Below are positions 9,201 through 17,015 of a DNA stretch of 64,000 bases, piece by piece; within the stretch, counting starts at the first letter, position 1, and each line of letters begins with the position of its first letter. This DNA is from Planctomycetales bacterium (GTDB lineage Bacteria; Planctomycetota; Planctomycetia; Planctomycetales; Planctomycetaceae), in NCBI GenBank assembly GCA_026400835.1, contig JAPLOA010000087.1:306306-370305 (forward strand), read 5' to 3'. The notes under the pieces are model-generated. The model made no database searches. It saw only the letters and a list, made by a program, of their open reading frames with translations, and was not told the DNA's origin. The translations under genes were made by a program, and so were the position numbers.

Positions 9201-9345
9201 TGAAACAATGTCCGGCGAGGATCGGCCGAATATCGCGACTGAAGACAATCGTCGATTCGTCTGCACGGGCAACACTTGAGAAGCCCACCAGCGAAAACGC
9301 GATCAGCAGAAGTGAGGCCAGTTTGGTGGCGGTGTACTTGGGCAT
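6238..9345 (-). CDS. PSD1 / planctomycete cytochrome C domain protein (DUF1549 + DUF1553)
   Basis: A 1035-residue exported protein. The ATG at 9345 leads into a clear signal peptide ([21 protein letters not shown]); upstream in-frame codons have no leader character. A c-type haem motif CFNCH is at about residues 47-51 in the planctomycete cytochrome domain ([19 protein letters not shown]). Then come the DUF1549 region ([25 protein letters not shown] onward, with [19 protein letters not shown] and [13 protein letters not shown]), a discoidin/carbohydrate-binding-like middle segment (about 440-640) and the DUF1553 C-terminal domain ([39 protein letters not shown]). NCCRCHDH is the conserved DUF1549 Cys/His cluster. 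The family is thought to act in periplasmic electron transfer or polymer breakdown, without direct proof. It is first gene of the pair with the DUF1501 gene. Confidence 0.93.
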   Translation of the reverse strand: [1035 protein letters not shown]

Positions 9346-9598
9346 TTCAGGCTCTGAACTGCAGGACGCGTGGAGTGGAACAACGTTGTCGCCATTGACT
9401 TTCCAGTGACAACGTCTGCCGACATTGTAATGTCCCAAACGTTCAGCGAGTAGTTTGCGAACGATGTGACATCCAACCGGGTCTAGTCGGCGATTTCGAC
9501 AGGTCTTCCTTGCTGACCTCATCCTTACCCACATTTCTTACTCAGGAAAGAGTCCATTGTTGCTGAGACCTTGAAAAATCCGCCGCAAGAAAGCCTGC

Positions 9599-9704
9599 GA
9601 TTCAACCCGGTACGGGTTCTACAACAAAGCCTCGGGTTGCCGCTTTGCGGCGCACCCCAGGTATCGGGCCAGGGAATGTCAAGAACCTCGAGGGGGTTCC
9701 ACAG
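9599..9704 (+). repeat. palindrome-rich dispersed element, copy A of inverted pair
   Basis: Successive palindromes: AACCCGGTACGGGTT (9604-9618), a TTGCCGCTTTGCGGCG stem (9638-9653), an ACCCCAGG block and GAACCTCGAGGGGGTTCC (9683-9700). The reverse complement of 9741-9851 has the same order, beginning with AACCCCAACGGGGTT and ACAACAAAGCC and ending with GAACCTCAACGAGGTTCCACA. The two copies therefore form a head-to-head pair in the non-coding region upstream of the PSD1 gene. Confidence 0.75.
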
Positions 9705-9740
9705 CACGGACATCAGTCTTTAATCAGGTACCCCAGGAAT

Positions 9741-9851
9741 GAATTGTGGAACCTCGTTGAGGTTCAAATCGCTGGGCAACATATCCTGGGGTACGCCGTT
9801 GTCACGGCGACCCCAGGCTTTGTTGTAAAACCCCGTTGGGGTTGAGATTCC
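9741..9851 (-). repeat. palindrome-rich dispersed element, copy B of inverted pair
   Basis: An inverted partner of 9599-9704. On the minus strand: AACCCCAACGGGGTT, ACAACAAAGCCTGGGG, a CGCCGTGACAACGGCG stem, TACCCCAGG and GGAACCTCGTTGAGGTTC (read on the plus strand). Stem bases differ from copy A while pairing is kept, for example GCCGC/GCGGC against GCCGT/ACGGC. Confidence 0.75.
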
Positions 9852-9892
9852 ACTAGTTCTCAAACCAGCGGTCCACAAGCGTGAAGCCACAG

Positions 9893-10045
9893 GGTGCCAC
9901 AGCCTGCATAGGCTGTTTTGCGAAGCAACAAGAAGCCCATGTGTGCACGTTCAATTTTCAGAGAACCTTGTCAGCTGAAAAAAAACTTCACAGAGGCTAC
10001 TTTTGCCACCGGCACATTCCCACTGCGTGGAATCGTGACCCAGAG
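9893..10045 (+). repeat. long direct repeat R1 beside the retropepsin-like gene
   Basis: Aligns along its length with 11559-11718 in the same orientation. Twenty-nine bases are identical (9926-9954 and 11594-11622; core AGAAGCCCATGTGTGCACGT), with further matching blocks ACTGCATA/CCTGCATA, CACAGAGGCT and a GCxxxGGCACAxTCCCAxTGCGTG tail. It contains a palindrome ACAGCCTGCATAGGCTGT at its left end. It ends 8 bases from the stop of the gene at 10054. Confidence 0.8.
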
Positions 10046-10053
10046 GCAACGGA

Positions 10054-11382
10054 TTACTTCAGCGAAGCCTCAAAATCTTCATCGACTGTCACTCCTGCAG
10101 ACTCCCATTCTATCGGCCACTGATAAGGGAGTTTCAGTTTCAGATCGACGGAAAAACGCTCGGCACCACGCAGCATGTCTAGTGAAACTGTCGTATTGTC
10201 CATCGACAGAACCTTGTAAACCTCTTCACTCGACAGATCTTTCGGATCAGCGCCATTCAGTTTGAGGACGCGATCGCCTTTCTTGAGGCTGTGATCAACG
10301 TCGGAGAAATACTCGTCGAAATCAACCACCTCCAGTGCCCCGGCATTCCGAAATGAGAAAAATGGCGCGCACGCCAGAGTTGGAGGCAAAAGATGAGCAA
10401 CCTCATCCGTTTTGAGCTTCTCACACCAAACCTTCCCAGTCGGAAAGTCGATTGTCGTGCGGAAATACCTCAGGAGTTCGAGCCCGATGGTATCTCGGTC
10501 CGCGATAAGAACGGGAACGTTATGAAATCGAACTCCCGCAAAATCGATGTAACGCAGTACGCTGAGATTTGTGGGGGTGTCGGTTCGCTGTCCTGAGCCT
10601 GCCTCTGGTATCAACAGGGACCTGATTTGTCGCAACTGTCCCATTCGCTCAAGCGCATCGACTCTTTCGCGGGATAGCCACACGTACGCCGTGCATCCAG
10701 TGTCCAAAACGACGTTCCGGTTGCCGAGTATTGGAAACGCTACAGGCAACTGAGGAACTCCGTCTTTCCAGGCAATTGCCATTTGAGCGCCTTCTGCCGA
10801 AATCACCGGAGACGGCACGGACTGAATCGTTGCGGCGGCCGGATCCAGTACAAATGCGTGGTCCCTCAGGTACGGTGCACCGGCAATCGCAGTCAGCGGA
10901 ATTCTCAATAAATTCTGCCGGTCTTTGTAATCAGAACCCAATGCGTAGTCGGATTTCTTTGGCAAGCCGAGGCATTGAAACGGCATATCGGCAAAGACTG
11001 TTATGCGATTCCCATGCGATGGCGGAATTCGAACGCGGACGTTCGGGAACGACTCCGCGCCGTTTGGGGCGTGGACCGCGACAACATTGGATCCTGTTCC
11101 GAACAGCGCAAAACCTGCTTGATCGTTCGCCGTCGCTGGCACCAGCCAGAGCCCGTGTTTGCGATAGTAGTCAGATGTTGAGACCGTTGCCGTATTTAGA
11201 GCGGTTCCGGAGGACGGTCCAACTTCATCCGAATTCGCCCAATGCCCGAAAAGAGCAAATGTCAGAAACGGAACAACAATAACCGCCAGCTGCCAACGTG
11301 CTGACGACCGCCACGATGAACTCCGAAACGAACGAGACGCAGGCCGATACCATAGTTTTGACAAACGTGCTATCGAAGACAT
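10054..11382 (-). CDS. membrane-anchored retropepsin-like aspartic protease with PDZ domain
   Basis: A 442-residue protein. A basic N-terminus (RSFRSSSWRSSARW) precedes one hydrophobic segment at about 31-46 (LAVIVVPFLTFALFGHW), so it is probably anchored or exported. Two aspartic-protease-like repeats follow. The second carries the active-site motif LDTGCTAYVWLS (Asp-Thr-Gly, about residue 228), and the downstream RYIDFAGVRFHNVPVLIADRD / GLELLRYFRTTIDFPTGKVW matches the flap/hydrophobic-G-L-L-R-x-F ending of retropepsin-like (gag-asp) proteases. The C-terminal part, about 375-430 (SLKKGDRVLKLNGADPKDLSSEEVYKVL), is PDZ-like. Such protease-PDZ fusions are known in bacteria, usually of unknown substrate. 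Only one DTG is seen, so a dimer would be needed if it is active. The gene sits between long direct repeats R1 and R2, suggesting a cassette-like history. Confidence 0.75.
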   Translation of the reverse strand: MSSIARLSKLWYRPASRSFRSSSWRSSARWQLAVIVVPFLTFALFGHWANSDEVGPSSGTALNTATVSTSDYYRKHGLWLVPATANDQAGFALFGTGSNVVAVHAPNGAESFPNVRVRIPPSHGNRITVFADMPFQCLGLPKKSDYALGSDYKDRQNLLRIPLTAIAGAPYLRDHAFVLDPAAATIQSVPSPVISAEGAQMAIAWKDGVPQLPVAFPILGNRNVVLDTGCTAYVWLSRERVDALERMGQLRQIRSLLIPEAGSGQRTDTPTNLSVLRYIDFAGVRFHNVPVLIADRDTIGLELLRYFRTTIDFPTGKVWCEKLKTDEVAHLLPPTLACAPFFSFRNAGALEVVDFDEYFSDVDHSLKKGDRVLKLNGADPKDLSSEEVYKVLSMDNTTVSLDMLRGAERFSVDLKLKLPYQWPIEWESAGVTVDEDFEASLK

Positions 11383-11558
11383 CCTGCCGAGACTCCATTC
11401 TCGTTACCCAACACATCGCTTCGAAAACCATCACCACAACCATCAACACAAATTGTGGCCCAGGACGGAGAATCGAGGAAGACAAGTTCTGACGGAAAAG
11501 TAAGTAAATTTGTGTAAGTGCGAAGATCGCGGTTGAGGCGAGATTACGAGGACACCGC

Positions 11559-11718
11559 TTGGCCGCACAGACTGCATAAGCTGTCTTGAGAACCAACAAG
11601 AAGCCCATGTGTGCACGTTCAACCCTCAGAAAACCTCGAGAGATTGTCTGAAGCCGTCACAGAGGCTTCTGGTGCCTGCGGCACACTCCCAGTGCGTGAG
11701 CGTGCCACCCAGCGGAAT
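11559..11718 (+). repeat. long direct repeat R2 beside the retropepsin-like gene
   Basis: Second copy of the repeat at 9893-10045, in the same orientation, on the 5' side of the retropepsin-like gene and 63 bases from the stop of the sulfatase gene. It is more diverged at its left palindrome. The stretch 11383-11558 between this repeat and the gene start must contain its promoter. I see no other gene there. Confidence 0.8.
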
Positions 11719-11780
11719 ACTAACGCAACGAGCGAACGAACCGCCCGCTCACAAACTTAACCTTCGATTGCATTCTCCGA

Positions 11781-13268
11781 CTATTTCCCCGCTGGTCGCG
11801 AGGCGGCCTTGCCGTAATAGGGATACGTGTCGAACACATCGGATTCCGAGTCGACTCGCGGATCGCCGGTGGATTGCATCCAGTGATCCACACGAAGCCG
11901 GAGTTCGGAGAGCTTTGCCGCATAGACTGACTGTTCGGCAACGTTGTAAATCTGATGTGGGTCCGACTTCAAATCGTACAATTCCTCGGCAGGCCGCTTT
12001 TCAAAAATCAATCGTCGAAAGTTTGCGAACTCCGGATCATCCAGATGCGCCAGCAGGACGTCTTTCACGCCGGTCGTGTCTACGTCTCCAAATGGACGGC
12101 CGTGGAGGAAGAGAATATCTGGATCACCGGCCGGCCAACGATCGGAGCGCAGGTTTCGCACATAGAGAAAGTCGCGAGTACGAATGGCTCGCATTGGATA
12201 GCCCAGATGATCGCGACGCACGTCAGCATGGCGTTCGCGTTCGATATAGACGGCATCGCGATCAACAGAGCTCTCGCCTGAGGATGCAGGCTGATCAAGC
12301 AGCACGTCCGCAAAGCCTGGCAGAGTCATCTCGGGAGGCCGTGCAATTCCCGTGAGCTCCAGAATCGTCGGACCGATTTCGGCGTTGTTGATGAAGGGAT
12401 CGACAACTCGCCCCGGTTTAAGCTGTTGACCCCAGCGAATCGCCATGGGAACGCGCGAGCCTGCGTCGTAGCAGTTCGCCAGTCCTCGCGGCATCTGCCA
12501 GCCGTTATCGCTGGCATAAATCACAATGGTCTTGTCGAGCAGTCCTCGATCTTCAAGCTGCCGAATCGCCGCGCCGGCTTCGTCGTCCATGGTCATGATC
12601 CCGCCGTAATAGTTCAGCAGATCCTGACGAAGTTCGGGGCAGTCCGGAAGCTCGGGAGGAATCGGCATCAGATCGGCGGATAACGTCGCACGGGCTCGGC
12701 CGATATAGGGCAGTCGTCCGGCCTTTGTGGCCGTGTCGGTATTGCCCAGCCAGAAGAAGAATGGCCCGGATGTCTCCGTCTGTTTGAGAAACGCTTCGAA
12801 GCTGGCGAACTTCGTACCGACTGGATTCTCTTTCCAGCCAGAGATCTCGTGATTGCCCGGGCCCCAGGGTTTGCCGCTGTAGCCGGTCTTATATCCCGCA
12901 GCACGCAACAGATCGGTCATCACCGGCGTGTCTTTGGGGAAGCCGCTGTACAAGCTGGCTCGTTCACCGATTTCATGAGCATACCGACCTGTCAGCAAAC
13001 ACGATCGCGTCGGCGAACACGATGGGACCGGATTGAACACATGAGTGAACAACACACCTTCTCGCGCGATGCGATCAAATGTCGGAGTTTTCGCGAGTGA
13101 ATCGCCCAGCACACCCGCATTCGGCCATTTCCAGTTGTCGGCCAGAATGAGCAGAACGTTGGGACGATCTTCAGCAGCGTTCAGTCGAGTTGTGAGAACT
13201 CCGGAACTCAGCGCGACAAAAGCAAGCAGCCAATGGAGTAAGCGATATCTGGCGGTAGACCTTATCAT
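11781..13268 (-). CDS. secreted sulfatase (formylglycine-type)
   Basis: A 495-residue type-I sulfatase. The start at 13268 gives a leader (RYRLLHWLLAFVALSSGVLTTRLNA) typical of export; the longer upstream frame is Arg/Pro-rich and unconvincing. Metal-site segment RPNVLLILADNWKWPNAG lies near residues 35-52, with the usual second Asp replaced by Asn. The activation motif CSPTR is at about 84-88 inside VPSCSPTRSCLLTGRYAHEIG, where Cys would be converted to formylglycine. Further family blocks are KTGYSGKPWGPG, MDDEAGAAIRQLEDRGLLDKT followed by VIYASDNGW, and VPMAIRWGQQLKPGRVVD. The likely substrate is a sulfated polysaccharide, as inferred for the many planctomycete sulfatases. The specific ester is unknown. 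A GDSL hydrolase lies 110 bases upstream on the same strand. Confidence 0.92.
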   Translation of the reverse strand: MIRSTARYRLLHWLLAFVALSSGVLTTRLNAAEDRPNVLLILADNWKWPNAGVLGDSLAKTPTFDRIAREGVLFTHVFNPVPSCSPTRSCLLTGRYAHEIGERASLYSGFPKDTPVMTDLLRAAGYKTGYSGKPWGPGNHEISGWKENPVGTKFASFEAFLKQTETSGPFFFWLGNTDTATKAGRLPYIGRARATLSADLMPIPPELPDCPELRQDLLNYYGGIMTMDDEAGAAIRQLEDRGLLDKTIVIYASDNGWQMPRGLANCYDAGSRVPMAIRWGQQLKPGRVVDPFINNAEIGPTILELTGIARPPEMTLPGFADVLLDQPASSGESSVDRDAVYIERERHADVRRDHLGYPMRAIRTRDFLYVRNLRSDRWPAGDPDILFLHGRPFGDVDTTGVKDVLLAHLDDPEFANFRRLIFEKRPAEELYDLKSDPHQIYNVAEQSVYAAKLSELRLRVDHWMQSTGDPRVDSESDVFDTYPYYGKAASRPAGK

Positions 13269-13377
13269 CGAACGTGGACTCACTCGAGTGGATGCATGTG
13301 TTTCGCAAGGTGAACTTGTTGCAGGATCCGGCTCAGCCGCAAGCCAGGATACCGGTCGGTATCTTGGTTGAACGATC

Positions 13378-14268
13378 TCAGGGTGACATCTTCTTCGCGG
13401 GCTGTGCTGGCACAGGTCTTCCGGCCAGCATGGCTTCAAGCATTGGCTTGAGTCGAGCCGCGTACACTGCATAACCGGCTGGTGAAAGGTGGATGTTGTC
13501 GGGCGTGTAAAGTTCCTTCTTCAATGTGCCGTCTTCATTCAGGAAATCGTTCGTGAGATCAAGCACCTGCACCAGTGGATCGCTGTTCAGTTTCAACGTC
13601 CTGAGCACTTCGTTGGTCGCTTTGATGTCCTGATAAAAGCGATGGTCCGGCGAGTGGGCGGGGAGAATACTGGCAACGACAATCTTCGCATCAGGAAACT
13701 TCTCCCGCAGATTCTTCACACACATCTCGATGCCTTTGGCGGCCGCTTCGATGCCGGTTTCCGGCGTAAAGAACATGTTGTTATTGCCGATCATCAGCAC
13801 GATGGACTTTGGCTGTAGCCCTTCGACTCCTCCGTGGTCAAGTCGCCAGAGAACGTTTTGAGTCTTGTCGCCGCCTATGCCAATATTGACGGCTTTCATG
13901 TCGGGAAAATGCTTCTTCCACGACTCGCCCCATTGAATCGTGATGCTGTCTCCGACCAGGAGCACGTCGACTAGCCCGGCGTTGGCCTGTACTGTCCTGA
14001 CATGGGCTTCGTGCAGCTTTAGCCATGCATCGCCGCCGAAGTATCCCGCACTTGGAACAACAGGCCAGAGATGTGGTAAGTGCTTGTTGGCTTCGCGGCC
14101 TGGACGACGATCATGTTCTGCCTTGTCGACGATATAAGCCCGCTCTTCATCCATCAGCGGCCAGCCACTCTTTTGTGGTTCAGCAGTGGAATAAGGATAG
14201 TCGATGCCGTCGGCCACGAACGGCATCAGTAGACCGAATAAGGCTAAGAGGCAGTTGTGGAGAGTCAT
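13378..14268 (-). CDS. secreted GDSL/SGNH-family hydrolase
   Basis: A 296-residue protein with a short hydrophobic leader (CLLALFGLLMPFVADG). It resembles the platelet-activating-factor acetylhydrolase/IB-subunit branch of SGNH hydrolases. Block I is VDVLLVGDSITIQWG (catalytic Ser about 108), block II Gly lies in VNIGIGGDKTQNVLWRL, block III is VLMIGNNNM, and block V is DNIHLSPAGY with the catalytic Asp-His pair. In planctomycetes such enzymes are thought to remove acyl (often acetyl) groups from polysaccharides. The adjacent sulfatase on the same strand fits a joint role in polymer desulfation and deacetylation. No terminator is evident in the 110 bases between them. Confidence 0.9.
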   Translation of the reverse strand: MTLHNCLLALFGLLMPFVADGIDYPYSTAEPQKSGWPLMDEERAYIVDKAEHDRRPGREANKHLPHLWPVVPSAGYFGGDAWLKLHEAHVRTVQANAGLVDVLLVGDSITIQWGESWKKHFPDMKAVNIGIGGDKTQNVLWRLDHGGVEGLQPKSIVLMIGNNNMFFTPETGIEAAAKGIEMCVKNLREKFPDAKIVVASILPAHSPDHRFYQDIKATNEVLRTLKLNSDPLVQVLDLTNDFLNEDGTLKKELYTPDNIHLSPAGYAVYAARLKPMLEAMLAGRPVPAQPAKKMSP

Positions 14269-14350
14269 GAGTTGTACACTTTCGTCGATAGAAATAGGGC
14301 GATCAGGATGCGACCAGATCCTCTCGAGCAGCTACGTTAACGTCAGCCAC

Positions 14351-14740
14351 TCATTTTGTCATCGTTGGTGAGACAGCAGTTTTAGCGAGGGTGTAGTCGC
14401 GGTTGATTGTGAGTACCATGATGGATCGCTCAAGTCGGTGAAATTCCGTGATGCAGACGTAACGCTTGTGGTCGACCTGGACGGGCACTGGAATCATCAG
14501 TGTGCAGAACGTGCGTTCCTGACGCTTCATCATGTCAGGAACCTCGATGCCGTCAGGGCTGTTCTTCAGTCGCATCCAGAAGAAGTGGCAGTGAGCCTCA
14601 GTGACGAGATCATCGGGATCGTGAAGCTCGACAAAACCACGTACCTGGTTGAGATCTCCATCGCACAGGTGCGTTGGAGCTGGACTGTCGAGGCATTTCC
14701 TCTGACCCGGGCTGCTTATGAAGAACCGTCGAGCAGACAA
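14351..14740 (-). CDS. possible small hypothetical protein
   Basis: The open frame has protein-like composition in its second half (ERTFCTLMIPVPVQVDHKR, ERSIMVLTINRDYTLAKTA), with alternating hydrophobic strands. The first 30 residues are weak, and the true start could be a later codon. No family is recognised. The opposite strand is also open across this stretch (14438-14848), so coding direction is not certain. It could be a gene remnant. Confidence 0.35.
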   Translation of the reverse strand: MSARRFFISSPGQRKCLDSPAPTHLCDGDLNQVRGFVELHDPDDLVTEAHCHFFWMRLKNSPDGIEVPDMMKRQERTFCTLMIPVPVQVDHKRYVCITEFHRLERSIMVLTINRDYTLAKTAVSPTMTK

Positions 14741-14988
14741 AGACTTCGCCTGCTCTTCATGAATTCTTTAGGCCGAACCAGATCTTTACGTCGTGCAGGA
14801 CCGGGGTCGTTGTTACGGCTTGACTTTTCGTGGTACGCCAATGATTGAAAATGCACAGCTGATGCATTTATGATCCGAATTTGTTGGCGACGCAGGAATT
14901 CTCTCTGGTCGGGTGAAGTGTGGAGTCGCTCCCGGTAACACGGGCCAGGTTTAGCTGGCCGCTGGTTCTGTTCCAGAGAGACGGCTTT

Positions 14989-15468
14989 ATGCTACGAAAG
15001 TTGTTTGCCACTTATAAACCCGGCACGGATGAGGCCGGTTTTGCGTTCGCACTGGTCTGTTTCCTTTTGAGCATCGCGCCGCCGTTGATTGCATCGTTGG
15101 TTCCGGCATCGTTCGAAGAACTGACGCAAGTGGAGGATCTGCATCGAATTGGCAGCGTTTGCTCGGCCTGTTTTTCTTTCGGTGTCCTGCTGGTCGGCTA
15201 TGGATTCAATCGCCTTCCCTCAGTTTTGCTCTGCAACATTGTCGGATCCGTATTACTTGCGATCGCCTGCATCGTCGGAGCAACATGCTGCAGCGGCCTC
15301 ATCGCGTGGATCCAGGGGCATGTCTCCCTGAACGAACTTCCCGAGGGAACTCTACTGACCGCCGCACTCTCACCTTTGGGCAGTTTGTTCCTGATGACCG
15401 GACATTCTCTCAACCTTCGCTGGGCGCGAAAAAGTCATTCGAAGTCCCGCTCAAGGCGAAGCGTTTGA
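14989..15468 (+). CDS. small hypothetical integral membrane protein
   Basis: The ATG at 14989 gives a 159-residue protein with four hydrophobic segments: AGFAFALVCFLLSIAPPLIA, SVCSACFSFGVLLVGYGF, LLCNIVGSVLLAIACIVGAT and TLLTAALSPLGSLFLMTG. The C-terminus is highly basic and Ser/Arg-rich and would face the cytoplasm. An in-frame ATG at 14920 would add an unconvincing leader. No named family is recognised and it has no clear operon partner. Confidence 0.65.
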   Translation: MLRKLFATYKPGTDEAGFAFALVCFLLSIAPPLIASLVPASFEELTQVEDLHRIGSVCSACFSFGVLLVGYGFNRLPSVLLCNIVGSVLLAIACIVGATCCSGLIAWIQGHVSLNELPEGTLLTAALSPLGSLFLMTGHSLNLRWARKSHSKSRSRRSV

Positions 15469-15614
15469 GCATCGCTCACGGTTGCAGGACATCGCATCAC
15501 GAGACATTCGTAACAGGCCCTGATCTCTGTTCAAGTGAAGTACGAATCCCGCCTGAAGTCGCGTTCTAAACAAGACAGGCGTGCCAACGGCCCATTCTCA
15601 CTGCAGCTGTAGTA

Positions 15615-16107
15615 GAGGCTGTTTCAAAACCTGATTTGCAGCAATTTCAATGGCATGAGATTTGAAGTTGCTTGAGAGCGAAAGGAGTAGCTCTCATGTC
15701 AATCAGCCTGTCCTCATGGCCGAAACGACGTCGGTCGAATACAACATCGGCCTCGGAGGCTGAGGTGAATACGATCGACACGCTGGTGGATATTCGCATG
15801 ACAAAGAAGCGTCCTGCCCGACTGCTGTATGACGAAGCCGCTGACGCGGATTGGCTGCGAGATGCTCTCGCGAGCCGTGGAATAGAACAGGTGGCTCCAC
15901 ATCGCAAAGGACGAAAGAGACCTTTGCGTCAGGACGGACGAGCCCTGAGGCGATACCTCAAACGCGGGAAGATCGAAAGCACGATAAGCTGGCTTCAATA
16001 TCAAAGACGGCTCCTCGTCCGACATGAAAGACACGCCCACTTCTTCGAAGGATTCCTACATCTGGCTTGCATGATGCGATGCCTGAACGGGTTTTGAAAC
16101 CGGCTCC
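15615..16107 (+). mobile_element. internally deleted IS5-like insertion sequence remnant
   Basis: The left end GAGGCTGTTTCAAAACCT (15615-15632) and right end GGGTTTTGAAACCGGCTCC (16089-16107) are imperfect terminal inverted repeats sharing GTTTCAAAACC and a GAG-rich tip. The roughly 490-base interior encodes only the C-terminal part of a DDE transposase. A full IS5-type element is about 0.8-1.3 kb, so most of the transposase gene is missing. No obvious short target duplication was confirmed. Confidence 0.75.
15672..16097 (+). pseudogene. IS5-family transposase, C-terminal fragment
   Basis: The frame contains the transposase C-terminal block, including EAADADWLRDALASRGIEQV, a basic RKGRKRPLRQDGRALRRYLKR segment, KIESTISWLQYQRRLLVRHE (region of the catalytic Glu, Y/R-rich helix) and HAHFFEGFLHLACMMRCLN. 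These match the last about 100 residues of IS5/ISL2-type DDE transposases. The N-terminal DNA-binding region and the first catalytic Asp are absent. The first 40 residues of the open frame are unrelated, so this is a remnant that cannot be active alone. Confidence 0.8.
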
Positions 16108-16148
16108 AGACTCGCGCGAAATCCGATCCGAACGGTGACTGTGAGCCT

Positions 16149-17015
16149 TCAACGCTGAATAGCTCCCGAATGTGCGCAAACGGCTGCAGCGACGGAGCAG
16201 GCATTCAACAGGTTTCTCTGGTGAGATTCCCCGCGGAGAACCCCAAGCAGGAATGCTGCGGTAAACGAGTCGCCGGCTCCCACGGTATCGCACACCAGAG
16301 TTGGAATCCCAGGTTGCTCAACAAGCTCATCGGGAGTCACCAACAGAGCGCCTTCGGCACCTCGCGTCATCACAACAAGATCAAGCTTCTGCTTGTCGAT
16401 CAGCCGGCGCAGTAATGCGTCCGGTGGCGCATCTGCCGGGATTTCGAATGCGTTACAGACCTCGACCAATTCGTCATCGCTGAGTTTGAGAATGCTGGCG
16501 AGCCGAATCGATTCGCAGATCATTGCTTTGTCATAGAAGGGTGGGCGCAGGTTGATGTCGACGATTCGTGGTACACCGGCCTCTTGTGCTGCTCTCAAGT
16601 ACCTGCGGATCGTGTTCCTCGACAATTCAGAGCGTTGACCCAACGTCCCGAAATAGACAGCGTCTGCATCTGTGAGACGCTGTTCCACATCTCGGTTCCA
16701 CTCGATCCGATCCCAAGCCGATCCTTCATGAATCGTATAAGAAGCGTTTCCATCATGATTAAGAACAACGCCCACGGTCCCTGTTCGGGAATTCGAAATG
16801 ACCTGCATGAGATTGATGTCGACACCGAATCCACGCAGAATACTGATTGCATTCTGACCGTAGTCGTCCTCTCCAACAGCACTGATGATCGCCACGTCAG
16901 CTCCCAGAAGCGCGGCGTGACCTGCAAAGTTGGCCGGTGCTCCTCCAAATCGAGCGGCATCCGGAAACAGATCCCAAAGCACTTCGCCCAGTGAAATGAT
17001 GCATGGCGCTTTCAT
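16149..17015 (-). CDS. PfkB-family sugar kinase (fructokinase-like)
   Basis: A 288-residue ribokinase/PfkB-fold kinase that phosphorylates a sugar using ATP in the cytoplasm. The N-terminal substrate region is ISLGEVLWDLFPDAARFGGAPANFAGHAA, with the family GGAPAN signature. The C-terminal signature DTVGAGDSFTAAFLLGVLRG contains the catalytic Asp of GAGD. EVLWDLFP and GGAPANFA are closest to fructokinases, but the sugar is not certain. Length is near the family minimum. The 3' end lies only about 40 bases from the IS5-like remnant, and the C-terminus still looks complete (ACSVAAAVCAHSGAI). Confidence 0.88.
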   Translation of the reverse strand: MKAPCIISLGEVLWDLFPDAARFGGAPANFAGHAALLGADVAIISAVGEDDYGQNAISILRGFGVDINLMQVISNSRTGTVGVVLNHDGNASYTIHEGSAWDRIEWNRDVEQRLTDADAVYFGTLGQRSELSRNTIRRYLRAAQEAGVPRIVDINLRPPFYDKAMICESIRLASILKLSDDELVEVCNAFEIPADAPPDALLRRLIDKQKLDLVVMTRGAEGALLVTPDELVEQPGIPTLVCDTVGAGDSFTAAFLLGVLRGESHQRNLLNACSVAAAVCAHSGAIQR

